DNA from: Punica granatum
Lineage: Eukaryota > Streptophyta > Magnoliopsida > Myrtales > Lythraceae
Direction of reading: 5' to 3'
NCBI RefSeq assembly: GCF_007655135.1
Contig: NC_045129.1
Coordinates: forward strand, 39,743,122 to 39,807,121
Length of the DNA: 64,000 bases
A model generated the notes under the pieces. It was given only the letters and a program-made list of their open reading frames with translations. It was not told the origin of the DNA and made no database searches. Within the stretch, counting starts at the first letter, position 1. Each line of letters begins with the position of its first letter. Of this stretch, positions 35,131 through 46,924 are shown in pieces. The position numbers and the translations under genes were made by a program.

Positions 35131-35619
35131 TGTAACACCCATACAATCTCACACTGATGGGAGAAGAAGTTAGTGAAGTGGTTAATAAAGACAAACCTAT
35201 GAGATTACTAGCAATTTGGGTCTAAGCATCTTGGACCGACGGTTGGGCTTCTTGGCAAGTTTGCTAACCAATCCCGTAGATTGGGTCAGGTCATTACAAA
35301 TGGTATCAAAACAGTGTACCAAACAAAAGTATGAGAACTAAGTGCTATGCGAACAAAGTGCTACACTCATTGGACTGGTTGAGAGCCACTTCTTGAACCG
35401 CAAGAGCCACCTTTAGAATCCCACATGCCTGGTGAAGTGTCATAGTTTTGGAGAGGATTTGTTTAAGTAGCTTGACGAGGACATCAAGCCTTCAAGTGGG
35501 AGATATTGTAACGCCCCAAAATCTCACATCGATGGGAAAAGGTGTTAGTGAAGTGTTAATATAGACCAACCCCAGCAAGTTTGCTGGGTTAGTCCCATAG
35601 ATTGGGTCAGGTCGTTACA
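35131..35619 (+). mobile_element. Complete TRIM (terminal-repeat retrotransposon in miniature)
   Basis: LTR 1 (35131-35298, 168 bp) starts TGTAACACCC and ends TCATTACA. LTR 2 (35507-35619, 113 bp, with an internal deletion) starts TGTAACGCCCC and ends TCGTTACA. Shared phrases are AATCTCACAnnGATGGGA and ATAGATTGGGTCAGGTC. The Met-tRNA primer site TGGTATCAAAACAGTG follows LTR 1 at 35301, and a purine-rich AAGTGGGAGATA precedes LTR 2. Both sides have GAGAG (35126-35130 and 35620-35624), a 5-bp target duplication. At 489 bp with no coding region it fits the TRIM definition. Confidence 0.9.
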
Positions 35620-35624
35620 GAGAG

Positions 35625-38124
35625 AAAATTTCTCATTAATGGCATGACATATATAATATATTTGCGCGGCTAATTAATATTGTGGTGTTGTTTTTACTCT
35701 AATTAAATTAAATCAAATTAGGTTTTTTGCCCGTGCAATGCATGAGACTTTACAACAAATATATATCTATTCACATAATTCAAACTTAATTGTTTTAGTT
35801 AAATTTAAAAAATTTCATGAAAAAAGTATTCCTTTTTTCGATAGTATATAATTTCAAATAATGATATCCAACTATCGTTTGGAATTTTGATCCATTCATA
35901 TATTATAAATATACTGGATAAGCAAAAGAACAAATGGTAGCGTAACGTTTTCAAAATTATCATTTTTTCAATCCGATAAAATATTAGTAACTATGACTCT
36001 TTTTTCAATGCACTTGCTTTCTTGCGATCTTTTGTTGTCATGGGTAATCTCTTGAGATCTTGATCTATTTGTTGTACTCTACAATATTCTCTTAATTGAG
36101 ATTTATGATGAGTTATCAAAAAAAAATTAAAAAAAAATTTCTTTTAAAAAAAATCAATTTTCACTATTTGTTGTGCCATTCTTACTCAAATCTCATATAT
36201 TAAATTTTGTGAATTTGAATATTTTTTGCTAAAATGAATCATTTATTTTCATGAGAGATTTACTTCATTGAGCTTTTAAAAGATTTGCAATAGTTTTAAA
36301 ACATTATTAAATAAAGTTAAAATTCATACAATTATAAATTTTCTTTATTTTCCTAAGATTATGAATATTATTTACTATTAACATAACAATAATGATTCAG
36401 AATAATATATTCTTCATTTCGTATTTGCTACTATTATTTATAATAATATGTATTATTAATTAATTTTTATTTAACATACTAATCTATGGAATACAAAATA
36501 GTTACTATTATACCCATTTATTATATAACATTGCCCGTGAAATTTACATTGACCTGGCATTGGCATTGGCATGGATTGTAAAAATACTATTATAAGACCA
36601 TTTAATACAAACAATTAGTAAACTTTATCTTTTACAACCGATTTATTAGTGTTGGGAGGTGGAAGTTAATGTTTTTAATATATCACATTAAAAATATAAA
36701 TTATTGATCATAATTTATTTCTCTCCATATATATTACTGAGATATATTAACCTTAAGGCATATATACACTCTAATCCATTTATTGTAGTCAAGTTTATAC
36801 ATATATACATATATAAAGTTAGCTGAAATTTGTATATTTATTGCTAAAATGACTCAATTATTTTTATGAGAGATAAAAATATATCTATTTAAATCGAATT
36901 TCATACAATTATTGAAGTATTGAGGATAATTTTTTAAAAAGATCAATTTTTATTTTTTGGGTATATATGTGAATTAATTGTATATATATTTACAATTATA
37001 TCATTCTTTATTTGCATTTAATTCACATAAATATATCATTAATATTGTATCTATTTTCTTTGAAATAGTATTTTTTAATCATAAATATTATTTACACATT
37101 TACTTTTCTGACCTTATAATATTTATAAAATTATATTTCTAACCATATTTAATGTGTGGAATACAACTTTTTATATATATATAGATTAAATAGTATAGCT
37201 AGATAGGTAGTGTTGTGAATGTGTGTCAAAGAAAGAGTAGTGCAATGGTACGTAAATTGCTAAATGGCACGTACAACTAATAAAGTATTGATCAAAGGGA
37301 AGACAAATAAATAAACAAAAATCCCTCTCTCTCTCTCTATATATATATATACTATAGATATACCACACTAGGTATGAAATCATTTAAATAGTTAATATTA
37401 CTTTTGTGTTAATTTATTCTGAAAATTATGAACTTGTTATTTATTTATGTTTAACCGAAAATTTTAATTAGAAAATGATTTTGTTCGTAGGAATTATAAA
37501 ATAATTTAAATGTTTGAATTAGCACAAATTATGAGATAAATAAGTTGGCCGTTTAATATCTTTGGAAGGGAAAAGTGGACGAATGTACAATTCAAGAGGG
37601 GAGAGGAGGATTGGTAGGGCTCCATTGGTCTTTGATGCTAGGGTTTCACACCGAAAAGGGGGGAAATGAGGCGTGGAGAGATAATATAGGGAAGTGATAG
37701 AATGAGACTAGTAGATAGTTTTTGTAAAAAGAATTTGCCATTTTAATTCTAAATAAATAACTCTTATCGATGGAAATATATTTATAATATGAATGATTTT
37801 TTGTGAAAATTCTGAACTCTTATTGTGACTGACGTAATTCATGCCATTAAATTTCAGTTGAGAAATTTCATCCAACTCGTGACGATATTTAGTAAAAAAA
37901 CAATGTCATACTGATATTTTTATCTTTTATATTTTTGCCCACAAATATATTTGACGGCGCTCAACTGCATCCAAGGATGAGTTGATCCTGGTTCGTATTG
38001 TTTCCAGACAGAAACGTTCTGTTTAATAAAAAAATCAATTATATATTTTTTTAAAAATAATGAAAATAGAATCATTACAATCAAAATCATAAATGAGTTT
38101 TAATCTCGCCTCCCAATCGAAGCA
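35625..38124. other. Very AT-rich intergenic DNA with one Helitron-like end
   Basis: Read on the minus strand, 35745-35717 gives TGCATTGCACGGGCAAAAAA then CCTAAT, a possible Helitron 3' terminus, but the matching 5' end was not found. At 37610-37660 'CCATTGGTCTTTGATGCTAGG' then CACACCGAAAAG resembles the tail of the SINE family at 43722. The rest is AT-rich with TA microsatellites and no coding signal. Confidence 0.4.
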
Positions 38125-38485
38125 TGCGTTTGGTTTGTAAGTAAAATTTTAAAATCATAACTTTAACTTAACTCTGCCCACAACTAAACAAAATAATTCA
38201 TTCAAAGTAAAAAAAGTGGGCCGCATACATAAACATTTATACCATTCCATTATAATAGATTCTCAACACCATCCCTTCATTTCCATGCTAAGAGGTTCTT
38301 CCTCTTTCAGCATGCCATATTTGATTTGCAATACGGTCTCATACTGTATCCATTCCTCCTCTTTCAGCATGCCATATTTGATTTGCAATACGGTCTCGTA
38401 CTGTATCCATCTCCCTATTGCTCATGTCAACATCATTTCGGATTCCATTTTGTTGAGGCAGATTGCGAAATTCATCGTCATATTG

Positions 38486-39747
38486 TCATGCATCACCATA
38501 TTCTTCAAATAATCTATCGTGATAACTATTTATCCGAATAAAATTGTACAACATAAAGCGGGCAAGCACAATTTGTCCTTGGCGGCACGGTCTGAAGTTT
38601 GGCATTACCCGCAGTATTCCAAATCTGTTCTTGAGAACGCCAAAGCACCGTTCTATTACATTGCGAACGAATGAGTGTCGCTGATTAAACAACTCTTCCT
38701 TCGTCGTTGGAGGATTGTCATTATTAAAGTCACTGCGGTGATACCGTTGGCCTTCGTAAGGGGCCAAATAACTGGGAATATTAGGAAAGCCTACATCAAT
38801 TACATAATATTGTTATGCGTGCACATATGTACAAATAATATATATCTGTAGTTCCATGTATTTATCGAAATACATAAGAGTTTGACAAGAAAACAAGGAA
38901 TATGAGCAATAACAACTTACCGCCTCGTGGTGCGGGGAAGGCTAGTAACGTTACGGCATCAGAAAGAATTCTGGAGTCGTGTGTTGAACTCTCCCATTCG
39001 GTCATGACATACGTGAAGATCATTTGATGGGAAAAAACAACAAGAACATTTTACGTTATGTCACCGTTTCGATCGCGATAAGCGCCTTTCACTAAAGCTG
39101 GCATAGTAGAATTAACATGAGTTCCATCCATTGCCTCGATGCAATGCTGCAGTAATAATAAAAATCAATACGAATTAAAGTACATGTAATAAAAGAATAG
39201 AAGTTCATTTCGGCAGTTGTATGATAATTACCCTAAAGAATGGATACTATTGTCGGCACCTGCGAATTTCAGGCTGCTCCTCAACGTTCCTCAGTCTTAT
39301 GTACTTGCCACCAATGAATGAATTCCTTGAAGTATTAAATTGAATACCCATGAGACAGTATCCTTGGAATGCTGAAAGCGTTCGACAACAACGGATAATT
39401 GAGTACTATGTGCAACTACGAGTGAGATCATTTCGAGCATCTCCTCGATGGTCATACCATTCTTGGTATTTCAAATACCATAGTTTGCTCTTAACGTGTC
39501 GCACAAATTATGAAATACGTGAGGGTCCATTCTGAAATTCTCGTAACACCTTGTGTCATTTGAAAGCACTTCGTGAATGTACTCTTATTCTCGTAGACAT
39601 GAAGTTCTACATGGACGTCTACGAGGGACATGTTGTTCAGACGCTGCAATTTGGATCACCAGAAGGACGGGCAAATCTTCTATGTTGTAGTCGTCTTCGT
39701 CTCTTGATTCATTATTATCTCGTGGTGAGTTCCCGTGCCTTGGCATC
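38486..39747 (-). pseudogene. PIF/Harbinger transposase (DDE_4/HARBI1-ALP1 family), broken
   Basis: The minus strand shows family blocks in order: MPRHGNSPRDN start region, YENFRMDPHVFHNLCDTLRA, AMDGTHVNS with the first Asp, THDSRILSDA with the second Asp, then VIDVGFPNIPSYLAPYEGQR and NVIERCFGVLKNRFGILRVM with the catalytic Glu, ending GDA-stop. Likely introns fall at about 39230-39150 and 38930-38800. In-frame stops occur after RTSCLRE, after RANYGI and after GDIT, so the gene cannot make a full protein although the three acidic residues survive. The final exon-like block (38486-38800) is still open. Confidence 0.82.
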
Positions 39748-40035
39748 GCGTCTTCTGTTGAGGTTGACGAACTATATCGACAAACGTTAACATGATAGAT
39801 TATTAAAAATAGACATGAAATGACGAAGGGAAGAATGTTTCAAACACAAATCAAATGCATTATCAATCAGAACCATAGAAGGACACATCACAGATAGTCA
39901 CACAAAGCAAATTAAAGTCAATAAAAGACAAGCAGGTTCAAACAGAACAAATACAAAACAAGGGTTTAGTTAATGTCATAATAGAAAAACGGAAAAGTAG
40001 ATAACAAACACATACGAGGAGGAACGTTCGGTCGT

Positions 40036-41102
40036 TCAAGGACGAACAAGGCTGCGCAGCCATTCGCGCCTAGCTTCATCGAACATGTAAACGAACGCAC
40101 GACTCCAACGGTCATCCTCCGTAATACGCGCGGTACCGGCGAGATACTCAGGTTTGGAAATTGTTCCTTGCATTTTATTGAGCACATCCATGGCTTCCTC
40201 GATGCTGTGCTTCGCTAGTTTCTCATGGCTTGTCACGGACTTGCTCTTCTTTGACTCCGGAGGGGTAGAATTTTTCGCTTTCTCCTTCATGGTCATACTT
40301 TCCCTGTACAAGTCGATCAACTCCTGCAACTGCGTGTTGGTGTTCAAACCTCTCTTTCTCACTCGCCGCCTGGACCCTGTAACGACTGGTTCATCAACCT
40401 CACAAACTGAGTCATCACTATCGCCAGAGCCCTCTTCAAGATCGATAGGCTCTTTCCCACGGCTGTTCCGTGCTGCTAGAAATTGCTCTTCCATGCATGC
40501 ATAGGATCGGGGGCTCTCAGGTGGGTCGGTGGAAGAAATTCGTAGGCCTCCTGTTGCTGTAGCAGATTTATACATTAGTTGCAAGGCCTCATAATGCTTG
40601 CACTCTTTCGACCGGAAAGTACTGAAGTTGTTGTGCCTTTGCATGTTAGACACAAGTAATACTTAGTAAGAACGACTTTGCGTGAAATGAGCAAAATTGT
40701 AAAGAGTAATCGTTATTGTACCTTGATAAATTTGTCCCGAATATCAGGACTCACCTTCACAGTGTTGGTCGGCCCATCCCAACCTACTCCCGTGTGCTGA
40801 ATGAGCTCTGTGAACTGCGTGTACCGTGTCTTCAGCCTTCGTGCTTCTGTTTTCAACTTTTTGGCGCCAAGAATCACACCAGGAAATTTCTCTTCAAGTT
40901 CTGTATTCATCTGTTCCCAGTCCTTCCATTTCCAAGATGTTGTACGCGTCCTTTGGAACTTATCAACCATGATGTCAATGAAATCACTCTCCAGCTCGTC
41001 AGTCCACTCAACTATGCCTTCACCCTTAGGAGCTATCTCAGTTACAGAGCAGTACCGACAACTTATAAAGCACATACAACAATCAAGGTTAACTAAGTAC
41101 AT
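40036..41102 (-). pseudogene. Myb/SANT-like DNA-binding protein of the PIF/Harbinger element (ORF1)
   Basis: The first block (41102-40731) encodes EWTDELESDFIDIMVDKFQR, then WKWKDWEQMNTELEEKFPGV and a helical stretch ending IRDKFIK at a GTACAA donor, matching the Myb/SANT-like domain of plant ALP1-associated proteins and Harbinger ORF1. The second block (about 40640-40036) has FSTFRSKECKHYEALQLMYK, an acidic Ser-rich region, the basic SRRRVRKRG and an amphipathic C-terminus ending LVRP. ORF1 is thought to assist transposase nuclear entry or DNA binding. Each block is open, but I could not find an acceptor that joins them in phase, so it may be damaged or have an extra exon. Confidence 0.7.
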
Positions 41103-41963
41103 ACACAGTCATACAGGCAAGGCACATATACAGTCATACATTCAAGCTTGAGGCCTAACTACCCACAATAGCAGCCTGGGACCTTTTTTTGCGACGATAA
41201 TATCCGATTTCATGTTCCTTTCACCCACACAACTAAGTCAAGGAATTATACTATGTTCTCATAGACATTACATCAAACATGTTGCAGGATAAGATGCCAA
41301 ACGTTACCATAGCATAAATGATCTTTCATTTCTTCTCTAGCATGTATGATTAGCCAGCCACATAAAAACGTTTTTGTATATATAGGATCTTTTGGAAGGA
41401 CAGTAAACGGATTTTTCAACAATCGCAGCAACAACAAACTGTAAAAGAGAGGCAGCAACCAAAGTGCAGCGTAACGTTGCTGCAATCGAAAAGCAGCAAC
41501 CAACAGACATAGGTACCAACAATTTCACAAGCAAGAGGAAGAGGATGCTACACAAAAATCATCCTTTAACAAATCGATCAACACAAGGGCAGCTCTTGTA
41601 TGCACAGAACTGACATGCAACACTAACCCTTTCACCAACAAGCAGATACAATTCGAAGGAGTAATGTCAAATGAGTCAGAGAAATTATCTTCAACTTGGG
41701 TATGGAAGAGGGAAAGCGCAATCTTCGCCTCTTAAGAAAAGAAGGAAGTGGTAGGGGCCCGGATTGGGATGCTTGCCTTGACTGTGCTCAAACTGAGGAG
41801 GAGATGCAGGGGTTGGGGGGGTGGCGCGAGTAGATTTTTCTAACAGTCAAAAAGTCAACCGGGGAGGGGGTGGGGTCCACCAGTGACTTCAAACGGTTAA
41901 TTGACTGTGACTTTTTCAAAATCAAAATCTGATTTAAAATCTCACTAACAAACCAAACGAGTC

Positions 41964-43023
41964 AGAAATCTCTCCTAGTCATGCGCGCATCTCTGTGCCC
42001 CAACTCGTGCCGTGCGTGTGTCCCGCTTGATCCCTTACCCCGAGCCTCAATGTCCTAAGCTGGGAGCCTCGTCAATTAGGGATTTGCAGTGGATAATTAT
42101 TGCAACGATAGGATCCAAATAGGAGGAACATTGATGCTTGGGAGATGGACAACTTAATCATCAAGTTGGGAATCTTCTTCAATAATATAGAACACGGTCA
42201 CAACAAGGCAACAAGTCCGTTTGATGCAGCTCTCAGAACGTAATTCAAAATTCAAATGATAGAAATAGAGCCAGCTCGTGCACTGATTGCGAGAGAGATG
42301 GTGCAATGCAATTTTATTTCACTCCAACTGCTCAGTTGCAATATTTTCTCAAAATCCTATGCTGGAAGACCTCATCGATCAACTAAGGATTTTTTGACGC
42401 CCGAGCAAGGGAGCAGAGATGCACGCATGGGCAGGAGAGATTTTTTCTTCTTTTTTGCTTTTTTGCTTTTTGGGGGGGTAAGATGGGCAGGAGTGGTTTC
42501 GATAGGGAAGAGAAATATCCCATTAGAGTTTTAACTTTTAACTGTAGATTTTTTTGGGCAAATTACAAAAAAAAACTCAAATTTTGTAAAAAATTTCAAT
42601 TTTATCATAAATTTTGTTTTGTAACAAAAAAAATCATAAGTTTTCTAAAATGTCTCAAAAATGACCTCCGTTATAACTTTCGTCAATTTTTGCTTCCATA
42701 CAAATATGGCAATGTGGACGGATGAGATTTCTCAATTGAATTCTAACGGTATGCATAGTGTCAACTAGTTATTTTTAGTCAATCACGCTAGACTCATCTT
42801 TTTGGAAACGGCAGATCAAAGAGCGACCTCTCTCTATTTTATTTAGTAGTATACTTGAGGAGCGCCCTTTCTTGCACGGAATGACATGAAATATGTAAAG
42901 CAAAAAAGAAAAGAAAAATGTGTACTTATAAATAATGTCTCAAAAAATGTGTCCTTGCTTCCTAGCCATATCATTTTTTTTCCCTTGAAACTTGAAAGTT
43001 GATCTATATCCATATTATATTAT
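41964..43023. other. Intergenic DNA, no gene seen
   Basis: AT-rich after 42500. The G run and T-rich tract at 42440-42480 and the A-run peptide-like frame at 42483 are low complexity. No terminus recognised. Confidence 0.4.
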
Positions 43024-43607
43024 TGTTGAGGTTGAAAATATGTTCCTATTTGATACCATATTCTGAAGGAACTTACCCGATGAAAAGACTCGAAGAATCG
43101 GTAGATTTAGATATTTAGTGTATTTTGAATTGGGCGATATATTTTGTGATGTAAACTAGATTCAGATTTCATATATATCCGTATTAGGAATTGGGATTTT
43201 CTAATTTGATCGGGGTTTAGTTTCCTAATGTACAGGGATATGCTGGAGCTTCTTTGAAAGGATTGTATTGGTGTGACACTTTGTAATCTCGCGTGTATCT
43301 CATTACTGGGAATAAGAAAAAAACTATGCGCGGAGTCTTGCCATTGATGTATGGACCTCGCTATCCTGAACCACGTACATTGGTCATGCGATTTCTCTTT
43401 TCCTAATCTCCTCAATTGCACGAGATTATTTTTTACGAACGATCCCGAAATTTCCTAACAAGTGGCATCAAAGAGAGGTTCATGTAGAGAAATTGTGTTC
43501 GTGTAGTTTTGATCGTCATGGCTGGAAACTGGCTGGAAACTGGAAAGAATATGATCAATTTCCAAATAACGAGGCTCGACGGGACAAACTTTGCAGGTAG
43601 CACGGGT
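43024..43607 (+). mobile_element. Truncated Ty1/copia retrotransposon: LTR, primer site and start of gag
   Basis: An LTR-like segment runs from TGTTGAGGTTG (43024) to CCTAACA (43460). A Met-tRNA-type primer site, GTGGCATCAAAGAGAGGTTC, starts at 43462. At 43518 an ATG opens a frame encoding NMINFQITRLDGTNFAG, the start of copia gag proteins (FQIPxLDGxNFxxW). The frame stops just after, at TAG near 43607, and no pol or second LTR follows. So this is the 5' end of a copia element cut off by truncation or replacement. Confidence 0.75.
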
Positions 43608-43721
43608 GGTCTATCGTGTAGTGCGGCACAGGTAGAGGAAATTTATTGCGTGGTACGTGCGGGTAAAACTCAAATTATATGTAAAATTAAAAGGATAATG
43701 ACAAAGAAAAGGAGCAAATAA

Positions 43722-43903
43722 TACCAATAAAAGTGTTGACTGAGTGGTAAGCAGCTCACCCCTGTAAAGAGGAGAACACAAGTTCGAATCCCGGGGAGCG
43801 TACTTGTTGGGAGGGAGAATAACTTTTAATGCTCAATCTCCCGACTGGATTAGTCAGACTCCATTGGATTTCTGGATATCAGGGTACACCCCGAAAAAAA
43901 AAA
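43722..43903 (+). mobile_element. tRNA-derived SINE with target-site duplication
   Basis: The 182-bp element is flanked by GAGCAAATAA on both sides (43712-43721 and 43904-43913). Its 5' part carries an A box-like TGAGTGGTAAGC and a B box AGTTCGAATCC, spaced as in tRNA genes. It ends in GAAAAAAAAAA after GGTACACCCC. The 3' body (ACTGGATTAGTCAGACTCC ... CACCCCGAAAA) matches the SINE at 52484-52668. No coding capacity; mobilisation would depend on a LINE. Confidence 0.88.
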
Positions 43904-43913
43904 GAGCAAATAA

Positions 43914-45469
43914 CACTTAGGGGACAGGTGAAAGTTGGAAACTGGTGAAACACATAAGCAGGATAGGGAGAGAGAATAGATAAAATATAGTTATTTACAT
44001 AATTTATGAATTTTTTGCTCGATAGATAAATTTATAATTATGATTTTAATCATGTAACTATTATTAATTCAGTTTATTTTTTGAAGTTATTTGGAATGTG
44101 AAAGTGAGATGAAGGCTCTTTTCGACTTTAATAATAGTAAAGATACTTAAATGATGATAATGTTTGTTGAGTTACTTAAATGATGACCGGTAGGTTTAAA
44201 TAATAGTGCTTGCAGCGCATCTATCGGGAGAAAATAACTTTTAATTCTTAATTTCTTGAAATTATAAGTGTAATGTTTTATATAATTTTATATATCGAAA
44301 AATTAGTGATCACTAGTAGGTTTGACTTTGTGGTTCAACAAACAATTAACCAAATCATTTGGAAAGGGCCGACTCGATCAATCAATAATATTTGCTTATG
44401 ACCCGATGCTGAGAGAGAGAGAGAGAGAGTACACACAGAGGCTCTGAAGTCTGAACCAGCGAATCGTTCCACAGAGTAAGTAATATATAAATAGCTGGAG
44501 TTTTCATTAAAAAAAGCTGGAAGTTATATTTATAATTATAATATTGTATATATTATGCATGTAATATTCTCTTCCTCTTCCTCCCTTATCTATTCTATGC
44601 AATTGTCTTCACCGCCCCTCCCTCCCTAGCAGAGATGATGATGGAACGGATTTGGATGGTTGGATCCTTCCCACACCTAATCTCGTAGGAAAAGGTCAAG
44701 CTTTAAATTCTTCATAGTTTCCAAACCCGTTAAGCAATTGGAGAAAAATTCTCTAAATTTTTCATTAATAAATTCATATACATTCCCACGAAAAGGCAGT
44801 CACACGAATTGATATTTCATAGAACAAGTTTCAAATATAACAAATACCAACCTAAATTAATAAAAGTTCCAAAAGAGTTTTATCCCATTGAATTTATATA
44901 TATATATATATATATATAACGAATTGAATAAGAGTCAAAGAGGGTTTAGCGTAATGACATATGCAGTAGCCTCGCCTAGCAATCAAGGAGTTCTAATATT
45001 TATACTTGATGAGATTATCCACGTTTATTTATTAACTATTATGAATTCTATTTTACTGTATCAGGCTCATAGACTTATCTTGTGACTCGAAAAAAAACAA
45101 ATAAGGATAAAACTCTTTAGGTTTAGGATAGGATTTAGGTAGAAAACCCATGACCGTCAACCCTACTCCCTACCTCCCTCTTGGACAAATTAATCTACAT
45201 TCATTCATTCATTCATGTAATAATTCAGTCATTAATTAATCAGGTGTGTTCATGATCATCATAAAGCAACTCTAGAAATTAGAATTAATCTCCTCTACTT
45301 TGTAGTTCATTTATCAAGTAGTTGCAAAATATGGAGGGTTCCCTATTTTTTTATATTTTTTTTGGAAAAAAAAAACGTGTACAGAATTATGTGCACGATA
45401 TGATAGGAATCGTCCTCATACGTTACGTGGCTGTTTGCGGCCTCAACTACAACTGCATCTGCAACTGCA
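43914..45469. other. AT-rich intergenic DNA, no gene seen
   Basis: Contains a GA tract at 44411-44429 and a TA tract at 44895-44919. A frame at 44888 crosses the TA tract and is not credible. CATTCATTCATTCATG repeats at 45199-45214. Confidence 0.4.
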
Positions 45470-45587
45470 TCTATACTCTCTTCTCTCAACTCTCATATTC
45501 TCTCTTTTATCTCACCTTTTTTTCTTTTTTCTAATTTTTATCTTTCCCCAATCTTTTTTTTATTTCCCACGTTACCTTGTGTTTGGT

Positions 45588-45928
45588 TCTCCAGTTAGAT
45601 AATAATTCAACTCAACTTGATTTTGTTCAATGATTGTAAGTGTTGACAAATATATTGATAGGTGAAAATAAATATATGTATGTAAATATAAATGTGAAAG
45701 TAAACGAAAAATTTATTATTAAAAAATTGATTTGTATATATAGATGTGAAAGTAGATGGAGAATTAAATATAAAAAATTTGATTGTAAAAATAGTTAGAA
45801 AAAAATATGCGAGAGAATTTATTATTAAATTAGAGAAAAACGTAAAACAATAATAATTGTATTGATGAAGAATATGGTTGAGTTGGGTTGAGTAAAATTA
45901 TGATTTTAAAACTAAACAAATTTTTTCT
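45588..45928. mobile_element. Tourist-like MITE inserted in Helitron copy 1
   Basis: The left end is GTGTTTGGTTCTCCAG, the right end (minus strand) TTTGTTTAGTTTTAAAATCA, and subterminal CAACTCAACTTG pairs with CAACCCAACTCAACC on the other arm. The interior shares ATTTATTATTAAA and GCGAGAGAATTTATTATTAA with the MITE at 3397-3712. The equivalent site in copy 2 at about 46708-46730 lacks it. The termini resemble those of the Harbinger element at 38125. Confidence 0.6.
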
Positions 45929-46054
45929 ATAAATTAGCTATTTTTAAATAATAGGAAGAGTATAAAGGACAAAAAAAACCTTATCTTATGTAGATGAATA
46001 AACATGTAAAAATATTCTACTCATAAAATATAAATCACAATTTCGAAAAACTAT

Positions 46055-46322
46055 GCTCCGTTTGTTTTCAAAGTCGTGATTTAAGATTTTAACTTTAACT
46101 TTAACTTAAAACACTACACAACAAAACACACATTTTAAAAGTCAAATTGGTGGGCCCCATATATTATTAAAATACAATCCCATTATAATTAATTATCTAT
46201 ACCTTCCATTCATTTCATATTTCAAAAGTCAAACTGGTGGGCCCCATATATTTTTGTCTTCTTCTACAATCACAATCACAATCACAAATTCGTAACTTTA
46301 ACTCCGAAAACAAACGCATTGT
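46055..46322. mobile_element. Tourist-like MITE with TTA target site, inserted in Helitron copy 1
   Basis: The left TIR is TGCTCCGTTTGTTTTCAAAG and the right (minus strand) CAATGCGTTTGTTTTCGGAG. It is flanked by CTA on the left and TTA on the right, while copy 2 has a single TTA at the same place (about 46852-46854), giving an empty-site proof of insertion. An internal phrase, AAAAGTCAAATTGGTGGGCC, is present twice (46135 and 46220). TTTAACTTTAACTT is shared with the left end of the Harbinger element. Confidence 0.75.
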
Positions 46323-46429
46323 TAGATTTTTTTAGATTCATTTCCGCGCGTAGCGCTAGTCAACGCTCTAGTATATGTGCATGTATACATATACGTATAT
46401 ATATATATATATATATACTGCCACTACTA

Positions 46430-46903
46430 TAAAAGCGAAAAGGAAAAGGGCTTTGTCTAATATTCCTGCTCCAATAATGCCCATGGTCGATGATTTGATA
46501 AAAATTAGGAGCATTAAATCAGAACAATTTAGAAAATAAAATTATCTTTTCATATATTCTCTTAATATCCGCACTTTTCTCTCCATCTACTATTTTATTT
46601 CTCCTCTCAATTGTCCGCTCTCTCCTTTTATCTCTCTTTTTCTTTTTTCTTTTTTCTTTTTTTCTTTTTTTTTTTTATCTTGCCCCAACTTTTTTTTATT
46701 TTATTTCCCACCCGTAAGCTACTATTTTCTCTATAAATTAGGCACTTCTAAATAATAAAAAGAATATAAATGACATGAAAACCTTATCTTATGTAGATGA
46801 ATAAGCATGTAAAAGTATTCTATTTATAAAATGTAAATCGTAATTTCAAAAAATTAATTTTTTTAGACCCACTTCCACGCGTAGCACAGGTCAATGCTCT
46901 AAT
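46430..46903 (+). mobile_element. Helitron-like repeat, copy 2
   Basis: Begins near CACTACTATAAAAGCGAAAA and ends with the hairpin-containing ACGCGTAGCACAGGTCAATG then CTCTAAT at 46903. It is collinear with copy 1 but without the two MITEs. Non-coding; it includes a long T-rich tract (46630-46700). Confidence 0.6.
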
Positions 46904-46924
46904 ATGTATATATATGTATATATA

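Larger units (their letters stand above)
38125..41963 (-). mobile_element. PIF/Harbinger transposon, two-gene type, decayed
   Basis: The element has a transposase gene (38486-39747) and a separate Myb/SANT-domain gene (40036-41102), both on the minus strand, the standard PIF/Harbinger layout. The left end reads GCGTTTGGTTTGTAAGTAAA and the right end (minus strand) TCGTTTGGTTTGTTAGTGAG, an imperfect terminal inverted repeat of about 25 bp. The target triplet (TWA) could not be fixed because the outermost bases are worn. A 57-bp direct repeat lies near the left end (38295-38408). Confidence 0.75.
45470..46372 (+). mobile_element. Helitron-like repeat, copy 1, carrying two nested MITEs
   Basis: The 3' end is GCGCGTAGCGC hairpin then CAACGCTCTAGT, ending 46372, a Helitron-type terminus. 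The region is collinear with copy 2 (46430-46903): TCTCACCTTTTTTTCTTTTT, TTTCCCAC, TTCTATAAATTAG, CCTTATCTTATGTAGATGAA, and TTTTTTTAGATTCATTTCC. Two blocks present here but absent from copy 2 are the MITEs at 45588-45928 and 46055-46322. The 5' boundary is approximate. No Rep/helicase is encoded. Confidence 0.6.

Noticed and set aside
43518..43721. Complete small gene starting MAGNWLETGKN
   Set aside because: The start matches copia gag and follows a primer-binding site, so it is a retrotransposon remnant and not a host gene.
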